A DNA stretch of 64,000 bases from Podospora pseudoanserina. Lineage: Eukaryota; Ascomycota; Sordariomycetes; Sordariales; Podosporaceae. The stretch covers positions 1,674,001 to 1,738,000 of the forward strand of contig NC_085924.1 of assembly GCF_035222485.1 (NCBI RefSeq). The letters run 5' to 3'. Every line of letters starts with the position of its first letter. Within the stretch, counting starts at the first letter, position 1. Positions 22,448-32,765 of the stretch are shown here, piece after piece. The notes under the pieces are model-generated. The model was not told the origin of the DNA and searched no databases. It worked only from the letters and a program-made list of their open reading frames with translations. The translations under genes were made by a program, and so were the position numbers.

Positions 22448-23905
22448 CTACAACCCGACAGCAATAGCAGTCAACGCCCACTCCATAAACCCAGCATTCG
22501 TATCCCGAATATTATTGTTGAACTCGGCCGTCGTCGGATAAAAATTGGTCGAGTACCCAAACTCCATCGTGAACCCATAAACCTTACTCACCCCCGGCTC
22601 AGCCCAAAACCTGCTAAAAGCATAATCATCACTCGCCCCCGAGGTGGGATACAGCCCCACCGCCTGCTGGCTAACATAGCTCCTCGAACCCACACCCTTC
22701 ATACCCGCCACGGTGGCATCCGCCGCCCTCTTGATGGCAGTCGCGTCCGCGGCAGGGATGTACTCCTTGTACACACTATCCCCCGTCACCCCCCTCTTCC
22801 CATCATACGTCGAGTTCAAAAAGTTCATCTTTGGATCCGTCGACTGATTCACGTCATCCCCCCAAGAATACAAAATCGTCCCCGCGGCAGAGTGAATATC
22901 CATGAACCATCTGATGCCGGGGAACTTGTCATAGACGGAGACGTGGTTCTTGGTCTCCTGCTCTGACTCGGGAGCGGTGCCGTAAAACGCCTCCGAGCTA
23001 GGGCTTGTAGAAGCAGGGGAGACGGACGAAGAGAAGAACTTGCGAAAGTTCCAGAGGAAGTTGAAGTTGCGGTTGAGATCAACGCCCACCGACGCGCCCG
23101 ACGAGCCAGAGCGGTTGTTCCTGTTCTTGCGCCAGAGAGAACCAGACGACTGGTCGTAGACCACGCCGTCTGGGTTGACGAGCGGGAAGAGGACAATCCC
23201 CGCGCTGAGCACAGACTTTACCTGGGCGTTGGTGTACGTCTTTTTGCCGTAGGTCAGCCCAGACCCGGACTTGTTCGCCGCGAGGAGGTCAGAAACCCAG
23301 TAGAGGAGGTTGTCGGGCCCGCCGCGCTCGCGGGCGTGCATGCCAGCCGAGAGGTAGAGCCGGTACTTTGACGTGTCGGGACCGGCTCCGGTGTAGGCGG
23401 CGACCGAGGTGCGGCCTTGGAAGGTGGTGTAGGGGAGGTTGTACTTGAAGAAGGCGCCCGGGTAGGCGTTTGCGAGGCCGGTGAGCGCAGAGTTAATCTC
23501 GTTGATGTTGAGGATGCTGGCGATGCTGGCCGTGCTGGCTTTGGTTCCGAGGCCCGAGGGGGTCACGGAGCCGCCGCTGAAGCGATCGCCGGTGCCGATG
23601 GGGGCTTTGCCCGAGGTTTGGCGCTTGTCGAGGGCAGTCTCCCGGACGGTGATGGCCTCGTCCGAGCTGTACTCGCCGTGAAGCCAGCTGATCTGGTCTC
23701 TGGTGAGGAGAGCCTGGAGCTCAAACTTGCCATCGCTGGTGGGATGGGCGATGGGCCTGCAGCCGAAATCGAGCGTGTTGTTGGCCACGAGATCGGAGAA
23801 GTGTGCTGGGCTGGGAGCCCTGATCTGAACGGGCAGTAGCTCCTCCGCGAGAGACGCGGTGACCTGGAGCGCCACCACGGCGGCGGCTGGCACAAACTGT
23901 TTCAT
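22448..23905 (-). CDS. Secreted zinc carboxypeptidase, peptidase family M14
   Basis: This is a single-exon gene for 485 residues. It removes C-terminal amino acids from peptides outside the cell. A signal peptide covers about residues 1-20. A propeptide-like region of ~100 residues ends near LDKRQT, a dibasic site that could be the activation cleavage. In the catalytic domain, zinc ligands are His190 and Glu193 (GMHARERG) and His338 (MDIHSAAG); the catalytic Glu448 sits in TMEFGYSTNFYP, and the substrate-carboxylate region is LNRNFNFLW. All key residues are present, so it should be active. Length and layout fit fungal procarboxypeptidases of the A type. It is divergent from, and about 1.6 kb beyond, SPT5. 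Confidence 0.93.
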   Translation of the reverse strand: MKQFVPAAAVVALQVTASLAEELLPVQIRAPSPAHFSDLVANNTLDFGCRPIAHPTSDGKFELQALLTRDQISWLHGEYSSDEAITVRETALDKRQTSGKAPIGTGDRFSGGSVTPSGLGTKASTASIASILNINEINSALTGLANAYPGAFFKYNLPYTTFQGRTSVAAYTGAGPDTSKYRLYLSAGMHARERGGPDNLLYWVSDLLAANKSGSGLTYGKKTYTNAQVKSVLSAGIVLFPLVNPDGVVYDQSSGSLWRKNRNNRSGSSGASVGVDLNRNFNFLWNFRKFFSSSVSPASTSPSSEAFYGTAPESEQETKNHVSVYDKFPGIRWFMDIHSAAGTILYSWGDDVNQSTDPKMNFLNSTYDGKRGVTGDSVYKEYIPAADATAIKRAADATVAGMKGVGSRSYVSQQAVGLYPTSGASDDYAFSRFWAEPGVSKVYGFTMEFGYSTNFYPTTAEFNNNIRDTNAGFMEWALTAIAVGL

Positions 23906-25063
23906 GTTGAATCCGGAAAGGTTGAACGCCTAGCAATCCAGACCTGGCTAGAAAGGCTGGGCGTTGTGAAGAAGAAAGGGGGTGAACTTTCCAGTTATTT
24001 AACATTTTGAACAGTCGTTGCAGTTTGAACTGGTGCAGGTGGTGAGTGTTCGAGAACCTGGAAATCGCTCAGGTCTCGATAACATGCTGGTGTCTCACCT
24101 ACCAAAGTAGGAAGGCCGTCGTCGATTCGTCATTGTCCGTCAGGGCATGTGGTCGCATGAGAGGCGCGGGGGTAGCAGGGGGTCAGGGGCTGGTCTGGGG
24201 GGGGGGAGGGGGGCCATCCAAGCATTGGGAAAGTCGGCCAAGACTTGCCCTGTTGAACGTCGGAGACTGGCAGTTAGGGCAACTAACGGCATCGTGCATA
24301 GAACTACCGAGCAGCGACCTTCCAAATGGAGGAGCCCCCCGGTGACGGTCCACAGTCGCGAGGTTACATTGGTTAGCGGTTTAGGATAAATGCGACAGAG
24401 CCATCATCGACTCCCTATTACGTTTATCATTGCGGCTTTGATAGTAGATCAGGCATGCTGCCCACTATAAGGTGCTCATGTTTATACAAGCGCCCGAGAT
24501 GGAGTGGTACCCGATAACCCGCTCCATGTATGTGGTGTTTGCCTCGCTAACTTCCATCATGTCCAGGCCTCTGATGTGATCGCTGAGATATGTGTTTGTT
24601 GGCTGGTAGGGAATGTGGCTGAGGAGAGAAGTGCCAAGGCACCTAGGTGTCATCCGGTGCGAGGGCACTGATCCAGACCCTTTCTTTATCCAACGCATGT
24701 CTCGATTCTGATATGCAGGTCTCGGGATGACGTTGTTAGCAATTCTGTCTGGCCTAGGCTTGGAAGTCGACGTCAATTTCATGATGGAGAACCATGGTCT
24801 GGAGACAGAAAATATTTACTTACCTAGCTCACATTCCTCACCTTCGCTTCCGTGGCTTTGGTGAGGCGAGGCAGGGCGGCACGCAAAAATGGAAGCTACC
24901 TGGGTAGGCCCAACTCCAGAGGCATTCGGGTAAAAACTTCCGTCTCATCATCATCTTCATGCCAAGCCATCTTATCTTTTCTCCTTTTCCATATCTCTTC
25001 TTCAACGGCATCCCTTCCCTTTATCACAGACAACAAAAATAAATCACGGTCAACAACCAAACG
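23906..25063. other. Intergenic between carboxypeptidase and MFS genes
   Basis: The first ~150 bp above 23905 is the carboxypeptidase promoter. A 105-codon minus frame at 24465-24782 has no domain or splice support and I do not call it. Confidence 0.45.
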
Positions 25064-26768
25064 TCATACCACGTCTTTCCAGCGCCACGCACAGCCCTGG
25101 ATTGTGAACCTCGCCAACGAAAACGCTGCCAACGCCGAAATTAACACTGCACCAAAAACAAGGACAAAACCCTCTGTGCCTAGGTTCTCGAGGATCGAGG
25201 CACTCAGAGGAATGGAAAGCAACGATCTTTTGCCCCAGTCAGTACAGGTGTTCTCATTTGGATCCTGAGATCAGGCTTCTAGACTTACGAAAAGCTGACC
25301 ACGCTGTAACTTGTACCGTAGTACTGCCCAAACTTGCTGGGAACAGTGAGTCTAGGATGTCAGTCAGCAAAGTTGTTGCCCGTGCTCTTCAAGTTGAGGG
25401 AGCACGTACTGCCCAACACAGATCGGCCCGATGCTGATGACACAACCGGTGCCGAAGCCGAAGAGGGCTGCGAACAGGTAGATTAGCCACATCCTGTCCG
25501 TTTCCACCAACATCCAGACGGCAAATGTTGTGATGATGGAGAAGATGGTGGTCAAGATCATGGTGTTGAACCGGCCAATCTTGTCCGAGATGGCACCCGC
25601 CACCAGCCGCCCAACTCCTGAGCCTCTGTCGTCGCGTTAGCTGATATTTCTGGGGGTGGTATTCAACATGCCAGGCCACACTCACCCACTCATCACGGCG
25701 ACTATCACAAAAGTCGATTGCTCTTCGAATCCTTTTGCGAGAGCCCATGTCGGGACCATACCCAATCCCGCGATCAGAATGAACTGGTTCACTGTTGGTT
25801 ATATGTTAGTAAGTAAACCACAGTCCAAAGTCGAGAAGGCACATACTGAAGCAACCAACAGTCGTCCACAGAAAGCTAGCATCTCGAAAACATGCAAAGT
25901 TGATCGCCCCCGACCCCCGTCGACCCTTGATGCGACCCTTGATCAGGATGTTCCCGATACTCAACAGCGATGCCACAATGAGAGCCAGGATCCTCATGCT
26001 CCATGCCCATCCCAACTTGGGCAGCGTGGTCCTCAACACCAACGGAAAAGCAGCACCCCCAACGCTGCTACCAACAAAGACAATCCCTGCCGCCAACCCC
26101 CTCTTCTTTTCGAACCAGTGCGCGAGAACAGAGAGAGCAACAGTGCAGCATAAAGCCGCCCCCGAACCCATGACGATAGCCCAAAGAAGCATCAAAAGAC
26201 CATACATGACACCCGGAGCTCGCACGCCCTGTCTGACATGGACATCGCTCTCTTCTGGCAGGAAGCCTAGCCCGACAAGTCCAGCTAAGTACACCAGACT
26301 ACCCGCCATCAGCAGCCATCTCGGACCGAACCGGTCAAACCATGGGCCGACCTGGACGCCCAGAAACAAACACAGGAAGATGTTGGCGCCTGAGATCCAG
26401 GCGATGTCTTGGATCGGAAAGGAGGACAGATGGTGCTGGGCCCAGTAGGGTTGGATGACACCGACAGAGTTGCTCAATCCGTACACGGCTGTGGTGATGC
26501 AGAAGGATCCAGCAACTGTCAACCACGCTTGCAGGCCACCTTCTGGTGGCGAGTCTACTATCATCTCCTTTGTTGACACGCCGTTTTCTGGGTCCACAGG
26601 AGGCGCGGGGGTGGTGCTGAGGGTTAGGGAGGGGGTGATCGTTGGGGGAGTAATGGGGGTAAGGATATCGACATGGGTGGAGGCCGACGAGAAGGTCGAC
26701 AACGGTCGTGGCTGCGTCATGTTGCCCTTTGTCGTCGGTGGTAGCTGCTTTGAGGCCGTGCTTTCCAT
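25064..26768 (-). CDS. Major facilitator transporter, monocarboxylate-porter (MCT) type
   Basis: Minus-strand exons 26768-25847, 25791-25686, 25625-25410, 25336-25289 and 25226-25064 encode 484 residues; the four introns are 55, 60, 73 and 62 nt and phases close exactly. A Ser/Thr/Pro-rich cytosolic N-terminus (~80 residues) precedes the conserved entry motif DSPPEGGLQAWLTVAGSF, typical of fungal MCH/monocarboxylate-like permeases, and then about 12 membrane segments, e.g. IAWISGANIFLCLFLGVQVG with GPWFDRFGPRW as the loop 2-3 motif, and LAAGIVFVGSSVGGAAFPLV. The last exons give KFGQYYGTSYSVVSF and a hydrophobic final helix ending ARFTIQGCAWRWKDVV. Substrate is likely a monocarboxylate or similar small organic acid; members of this group vary and several do not move monocarboxylates. 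Confidence 0.85.
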
Positions 26769-28234
26769 AGCGATGACACAAAGAATATGGTGACTGTCAA
26801 GGTGAGTTTTAACTGAACAACAGAAAGAGCAGGCTCGTCACCGGCTGTAAAGTCTCCTTCCTTGTTGCCGGCGGAAGTATATATTCCATACGGCAAGTCC
26901 TGCATGGTTTTTTTTCTTTCCTTTCTGACAGCCTTGGCCTGGCTAGTCTCCTGACACTAGTTGTGTCCGGTCGTTCTTCCATGAGTCCATCCCTCGATCG
27001 TGGCTTGGTGCTGAACAACACGCCCCCCCTGTCTTTTACTCTAGCCCCGAAACCGGTACTTTGGTATCCTAGGAACAAATCCCCCGCCCCAACCACAGCT
27101 AGCCCCGGGAAGAGCCGCCATATCCGCAGCGCTGGGTACCAGGGTGTCATTAATGGGCCACATGCTTCCTGAATCAGGACTTCGGGGAAAGTCACCATCG
27201 TCAGCAAAAACCCTTGTGAGAGCCGCAATTCTAGCCAACCGGGCACAGTGGCGGCTGACGTGCAAGTCGACCGAATTGGAGGTTCCCCCCTGACACCAGC
27301 CCATGCGGATGTACCCGACTTGAACCCGACCATGAACAGAAGCTCCAATGACTGGCTTGAAGAAACCAAGGAATTGGACCACGATTGACTAGCCCCATCA
27401 TGGATCTGGAAACCACCAGTGGCTGGATGGCAAATCCTCGGCAGGGGCATCAGGTGAAGGTGCAAAATTTTCACACTTGGAGCTCTTTGTAAGGGCTATG
27501 ACGAGGTCATCAGGACATTGTCTGCTTAGGAGTCCCTCCCTTGCTGCTGTGCAAGTTGAACAGTGCGCCAAATCTTAGCCTGGGTAACCCCCAGAGAAGT
27601 TGTGAGGCGGCATCTGCTTGCAAAGGAGTTGGAGAGGAAAACACCAGGTTTTGTGACCTCGTGATGTGGTGGAATTTTTGCTGCTGAAGTGATCCCAAAC
27701 CGCGGAGCGGTGAAAGCCCTGATCATCGGTTTGTTGGACAAGGGCCCCTGTTTGGCTCCCTCCCAACCACCTCAACCGTTGATGTCTTTGGCTACTTGGA
27801 GAAAGGTCTTGTTCGATCGAGTTCTCTAATACGAAGGTGATTGTGTAGTGTGAGATGTCACAAATCGGGTATTGCTTGGCATCGAATGTCTGGAACACAA
27901 CCAACCCCCTGTCAAGCGTTGTTTGCTGCTTCAGCCCTAACCCTTGTTTAGATGCCTAACCTCCAAGATATCAACTTCAATAGATCGTTACCATTGTTTC
28001 GCAGTTTCAGACGCGATGATTCCCACGCGTCGAGGTAGCATCGCTTCAAACGAGCCAATGACCACCCCTCATCTCAGAATCCCGTCGCTTGGCGTGCCAT
28101 CTTTTCAAATCTCCGTCGGTGTTCTCTAAGCGCGGTATTAGGGGGGTCAGGGCGAGGCAGATACCAATGGCAAACTCAATCTGTTTTCTCCTGATATTCA
28201 GTGATTTCGTGCATATATCTGCCTGTTCCAAAAG
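26769..28234. other. Intergenic
   Basis: MFS promoter at the left; no supportable gene elsewhere. The overlapping frames on both strands near 26.8-27.5 kb lack domains and good starts. Confidence 0.5.
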
Positions 28235-29224
28235 ATGACGCCCGCCGACCTCGGAACCGCCACCACGACAGGCGCTACGACTACTGCTCCTTTCCCGTTC
28301 GCCGAAACAACTTCCCAGAGGATCGCCTGTAGCGCGCTGGTAACGGGGTATTACCAGTGTGGGAGCAACGAAAGTGAAGGATGCTGTCCCACGGGGTATG
28401 CCTGTGCCGAAGAGATGGATCGGTGCATCATCCCCAGCACTCCGTCGACCAACGTGGATTTTACTGGGAGATGCTTCGGGCTGTTGGGGTATGGGCAATG
28501 TGATGAGGAGGCGGGAGGTAAGCTTGACGCTGATGATTACCTACCTAGGTGGACTTGCTTACAGTTTCCATCCGCAGGAGGCTGTTGCCCTTCCTCCTAC
28601 GCCTGCCTGGACGGCAGCTGCATGCTCACGCACAAGGTTCAGAAAACACTCACCAGCTGGGTGTCATACGGGAGTGTCGAGGCTGGGACAACACCCTCGA
28701 TTTTTGTGATGGACTACTCTTATCCGCCGGATATACAGGTGTCTCTCACCCGTCTTTTCAATGCGGCTCCTATGATGACTACCGATCCTTTCTTCGAAGG
28801 GACCACTACCAGCCCTCTTCTCGAGGGGACATACACGATTTCCAGGCTTCCAACAGGTATCGATACGGAACCGAAAGGAGGCTTAGGGACGGGGATTATT
28901 GTGGGAATTGTTGTTTCTTGCGTTGCGGTTGGCCTGATGATCATTGCGGGGCTGTTCTTCTTTGTTCGACGACAGCGACGAAACAGAAAGGGGGACGGCG
29001 ACAGCAAAGGTAGCCCTGCAGCGGAACTGGCTGAGAAGTCCATTGTTGAGCTGGCGGAAAAGTCTGATGTGTACGAAGCAGACACACGGAGGGTGTTTGA
29101 GGCGGACACGGAGCGATACACGCACGAGATGGCTTGCAACGACATCAAAACAGAAGCGTGGGAGTTGGAGGATACGTCATGTAAGGTCCCGGGAGCTGCC
29201 TCCATCTTACGGGGTAGTATCTGA
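28235..29224 (+). CDS. Cysteine-rich single-pass membrane protein with two CCP-type modules
   Basis: Exons 28235-28517 and 28578-29224 encode 309 residues. Two related cysteine modules are visible: GYYQCGSNESEGCCPTGYAC (about residue 40) and GYGQC...GGGCCPSSYAC (about 85). The 60-nt intron (GTAAGC, branch CTGATG, end CGCAG) is a multiple of three, so the frame stays open if it is retained; splicing gives exactly seven residues between C and CC in both modules, which supports it. A membrane helix follows (GIIVGIVVSCVAVGLMIIAG) with RRQRR on its cytosolic side and an Ala/Glu/Lys-rich tail with near repeats (AELAEKS twice, EADT twice). No signal peptide is obvious at this start. It may be a surface sensor or wall-associated protein. 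A paralogue is immediately downstream. Confidence 0.65.
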   Translation: MTPADLGTATTTGATTTAPFPFAETTSQRIACSALVTGYYQCGSNESEGCCPTGYACAEEMDRCIIPSTPSTNVDFTGRCFGLLGYGQCDEEAGGKLDADDYLPRWTCLQFPSAGGCCPSSYACLDGSCMLTHKVQKTLTSWVSYGSVEAGTTPSIFVMDYSYPPDIQVSLTRLFNAAPMMTTDPFFEGTTTSPLLEGTYTISRLPTGIDTEPKGGLGTGIIVGIVVSCVAVGLMIIAGLFFFVRRQRRNRKGDGDSKGSPAAELAEKSIVELAEKSDVYEADTRRVFEADTERYTHEMACNDIKTEAWELEDTSCKVPGAASILRGSI

Positions 29225-29624
29225 GAAGGAGAAAGACGCGGATATCCCTCCAAAGACGGTACAGACCTAGTGTTCAACGGAGCAGTTGAAAAGTCTTTTC
29301 GAACACTAATAGAGCCGCACTATCAGCACAGCCCCCAGCAATTTACCTGGCTACGCAGCACCAACACTCCCTCGAGATACCTTGCATCAATACCCTCAAG
29401 GGAACCAATCGCTTGGATAAAGGTTGCACTCTTTGATATAGGAAGTAATCGATATTCAGTCACACAAGCCTCGAGTACAGAACCAACAAGACTTGGCACA
29501 CAACCCTCTCTCGCGCTGTTCTGCCTGCCTGGTCTGAGGGAACAGGATGGTACAAAGGGCAGTTTGAGCCATTTCGCTGGATGGCCTTGGTTTTATCTGC
29601 CTTACCCATCAGTGCACACCCAAA
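29225..29624. other. Spacer between the two cysteine-rich paralogues
   Basis: No gene seen; contains the promoter of the second paralogue. Confidence 0.5.
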
Positions 29625-30137
29625 ATGACCACCGCTACCCCGACTACATCATGGGATTTCCGGGCGATTGAGGTGCTGGTTGACACGAGTAACAGGGCGC
29701 TGGTGGAATTTCTTCATGCCGCGTACGGCTACTCTTCAGGCAAGCGCAAGTTCCACCCAGACCTCCTCTACCACTGCCGCTCTCCCCAACGCCTGTGGTC
29801 TGCCGAGTTGTTTTGACTGCGGGGGAGATTTCCCTGGGTGTTGTCCCGTCGGATTGATCTGTGGAGGACCTGAGGGGAGGGATGACCGTTGCTTTTTCGA
29901 CAGACCTGCCTCGATCGTACCGTGGGGGGATATACGTCAATCATGTCCGGATAAAGGCGGGTATGGAGCTTGCCCTGAGACGGTGGGAGGTAAGAGCTGC
30001 CGTGTTTTCCGATGGTTCACAGCCAACATGGCGTGGCAGGAGGCTGCTGTCCGGCATCATACGCCTGCGTCAGCGGTGGGTGTATGCTTTACAAAAAAGA
30101 TCCAGGATGTGCCCATCATGAACATAGACGACGCTGA
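29625..30137 (+). CDS. Cysteine-rich protein, paralogue of 28235 (3' end uncertain)
   Basis: Exons 29625-29672, 29740-29989 and 30040-30137 give about 131 residues: a Thr/Ser-rich start, then module 1 (FDCGGDFPGCCPVGLICGG) and module 2 (GYGAC...GGGCCPASYAC). The intron in module 2 lies at exactly the same codon as in the upstream paralogue, which argues for tandem duplication, though it is 50 nt here. In this frame the protein stops at 30135-30137 soon after CMLYKKDPGC. A different frame from about 30120 to 30369 is Thr/Pro/Ser-rich with a near-repeated SPLDTPE / SPVDTPG segment, looking like the stalk of a membrane protein, so either a further splice event or a frame break separates it. There is no membrane helix, so the gene may be a truncated relative. 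Confidence 0.5.
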
Positions 30138-30509
30138 GGTTGTTGCGGTGACTCCCGCTTCACCATCAGAGACTCTAGAGATGGGTCAGAAGCCACCATC
30201 CCCGACACCGAACCCAGTTTCTCCGCTTGATACACCAGAAACGACGAAGAACTCACCTGATACGACCACTGTAATCTCCCCAGTTGATACACCAGGAACA
30301 AAACACACCGGGAAAGCCACCACCACCACCACCGCACACCATCAAATAGAGTTAACATGTAAAGACTAAAAGTTACCATTACTACTCTTCAAAGCCATGA
30401 TTCGATACTATTACCCCTTGCCCTTCCCCAAGAAACAAACCACTAAACCAACATAACAAGCACACATGAACACTATTACAATATATAACCCCCCTTCCCA
30501 ACCCCCTCC
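30138..30509. other. Intergenic, convergent 3' flank
   Basis: Contains the Thr/Pro-rich open stretch to 30369 described with the preceding gene, then the 3' flank of the oxidase gene. Confidence 0.45.
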
Positions 30510-32765
30510 TCAAATCCCTGAATCATCCTTCTCCACCATCTCTTCCAAGTCCCCCCTCCCCAAATCCCCCTCCCACTCCTCACACCCCCCAACAAGCCTA
30601 TCCACCGCCCTCCTCCCCAAAACCCCATAAATCCCCCCGTCCACCCCCCCCTCCCCCTGAATCACCATCTGCAACGCCAACCCACTACTAGCATGCCAGC
30701 TGATATGGCAATGAACAAGCCAAACCCCCGGATTGTCCGGCCGAAAAGCAACAGCTACATACCCGCCACCCCCCGGAACAACCACCGTATCCCTCCTAGG
30801 CGGGTTCTCATAATTCCACGTCCCCGGGCTCGTCACAGGATCGAACCGTTCGTTTGACTGCCCCAAGATGACAACATCTGTCCCGTGCCAGTGCATCGGG
30901 TGCGCACCCCTGTTGGGGACGATCTGTGACCCTAGTTGGGAGGGGTGAGTCCCTGGGAGGAGGGAGGAGTCAATGATCATGTAGATGAACCCTTCGCGAC
31001 GGTAGGGGTAGTAGACGATGTTGTAGCTTGGGTTTGCGGCCGCGCCGGTGAGGTTGAGGAGGGTTGGGTTGGAGAAGTCGAGCCAGAAGGGGGAGTGCAT
31101 CGACTTGCCGGTTTGGTGTTCTATGTTGGGGTCTAAGCGTAAGAGCCAGTGGGAGTAGTTGCCTGACTGGCCTAGGGTTTGGTCGGGGACTGTCTGACGC
31201 GCGTTGTAGAAGGTGGAGAGAGACAAAGGGTTGAGGGGCTCGCGGGCGATGGTCCAGGGGACTACGGGGACCATGGAGGATTGGGCGTCTAGGCAGGAGA
31301 AGTCGGTGGTGGTTGAGAGGCTGGCGGGGAGGGCGAGGGAGCGGAGGGACGGGTAGCTGATGATGCCTACGCGGGTGTCTAGGGGGTAGGTCGTGTTGGC
31401 GCCGGCGGTCGAGTTGAACACTCCCTTTTTGAAGGCGTTGCAGCCGTCGGCGGGTTGGGCGCGGAGCCAGTAGTTGCCTGTGCGGTCTCTTTGGCCGTCG
31501 ACGATGACGTCGAAGCGTTGGCCTACGGCAATGACCAAGCGGTCGGTGGTGTAGGGCCGGATAGGAACAAGATCGTTGGCGATGACGGTGAACTGGTGGT
31601 CGTCGATGGAGACGACAAAGGTGGCGCCGGATCCGCTGTTGATGAGACGGAGACGGTGTTTCTTGCCAGAGGTGAACCGTGTCACGCTGTAGGCTTCAAC
31701 GTCTCTTGGTGAGTTTCCCGGTCCACCAACTGCATTCATGCCTGCCTTTCCGTTCAGGAGTAACGTGTCCATCTTGACGTTTGCCTTTGCAATTTCGTTG
31801 GTCTTTTCTTGATGGAACTCGCTGAAGGCACTGTCACGCACCCAGTCAGACACCATCAACGTCTGCTCAGCCTCGACATCATAGTTGGCACTGGCAGGGC
31901 CATGGATAACAAGAGGACCGCAGAGACCGTCGCTGTATTGAAGTGAATAATGGCTGTGGTACCATGTCGACCCGTATTGGAGCACCCTGAACTTGTACTG
32001 GAAGGTGTGGCCTCGGGCAATGGGACACTGAGTGACGGCAACCCCGTCCATGTCGTTGGTGAACAGTTGTCGGATTCCGTGCCAGTGGATCTGGGTGCCC
32101 ATGTTGGGGAGGGAGTTCTTGACAGTGATGACGAGTTCATCACCCCAGCATGCCTCGAGACGAGGTCCTGGGTAGGTGCCGTTGAACAACAATGCTTGTT
32201 TCGGGAAGCCATCTGGGTAGATCACTCCAGTCGCAACATCAATAGTGTACTATCAAAGTTAGTAAGATTCATGCCAACGATCAGGGGCGACCGTACGTAT
32301 CGCGAGACGCCAGTGGGCGCAGCAACCTCATCTGCGTGTACTCATGTCAGCGTCTGTTTTCGTCTCACAAAATCACACCCGGGCATAATACACACAGTTG
32401 GTGTGAATATCATAACCGTAAATTCTCCCCTCACTGTCCGGCCTCTTCATCCTCAACCAACACGTCCGAGAGTTTGCCCTGTTGCATGACTCCCAAATCT
32501 CAGGGTCAAGCTGTGGATAGTGACATCGAAAGTTGCCCGGTGCGCCCTCAGGATGGAACGTCAATCCACGGTGTGACGCCTCATCACGACTGTGAAGCTT
32601 GTGATGCCAGCTGCTGGTATATCCCCCATGGTCAACAGGGTCAGCCTCGGCAGGATCCCAATCGAATCCCCCAGCAGGCGTCTCGAGTTTGGCTTCGGAT
32701 AGGAGGTCCGGATTTCCGTACACTCGCGCTATGACGGCGGCGAGCAGCACATCTTGAAGTCTCAT
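30510..32765 (-). CDS. Multicopper oxidase (laccase-like)
   Basis: Minus-strand exons 32765-32396, 32331-32297 and 32249-30510 encode 714 residues; the 64- and 47-nt introns close the phase. It oxidises phenolic or similar substrates with O2 at a four-copper site, probably outside the cell. The start at 32765 gives a hydrophobic N-terminus ([17 protein letters not shown]). A ~110-residue N-terminal extension precedes the first cupredoxin domain ([10 protein letters not shown]). All four copper motifs are intact: IHWHG (190/192), WYHSH (233/235), HPMHWHG (585-591) and [12 protein letters not shown] (648 on); the axial type-1 position is Leu, as in many ascomycete laccases. The C-terminus has an acidic tail and no DSGL plug of true ascomycete laccases. 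A GMC oxidoreductase is transcribed divergently 2 kb away, so both could respond to one regulator. Confidence 0.9.

Noticed and set aside
24465-24782. 105-codon minus-strand frame
   Set aside because: No domain, weak start context, no neighbouring exon; chance open frame is as likely.
26809-27474. 221-codon minus-strand frame
   Set aside because: No recognisable domain, overlapping frames on both strands, Trp/Ser/Pro composition like translated non-coding DNA; no leader or TATA support.
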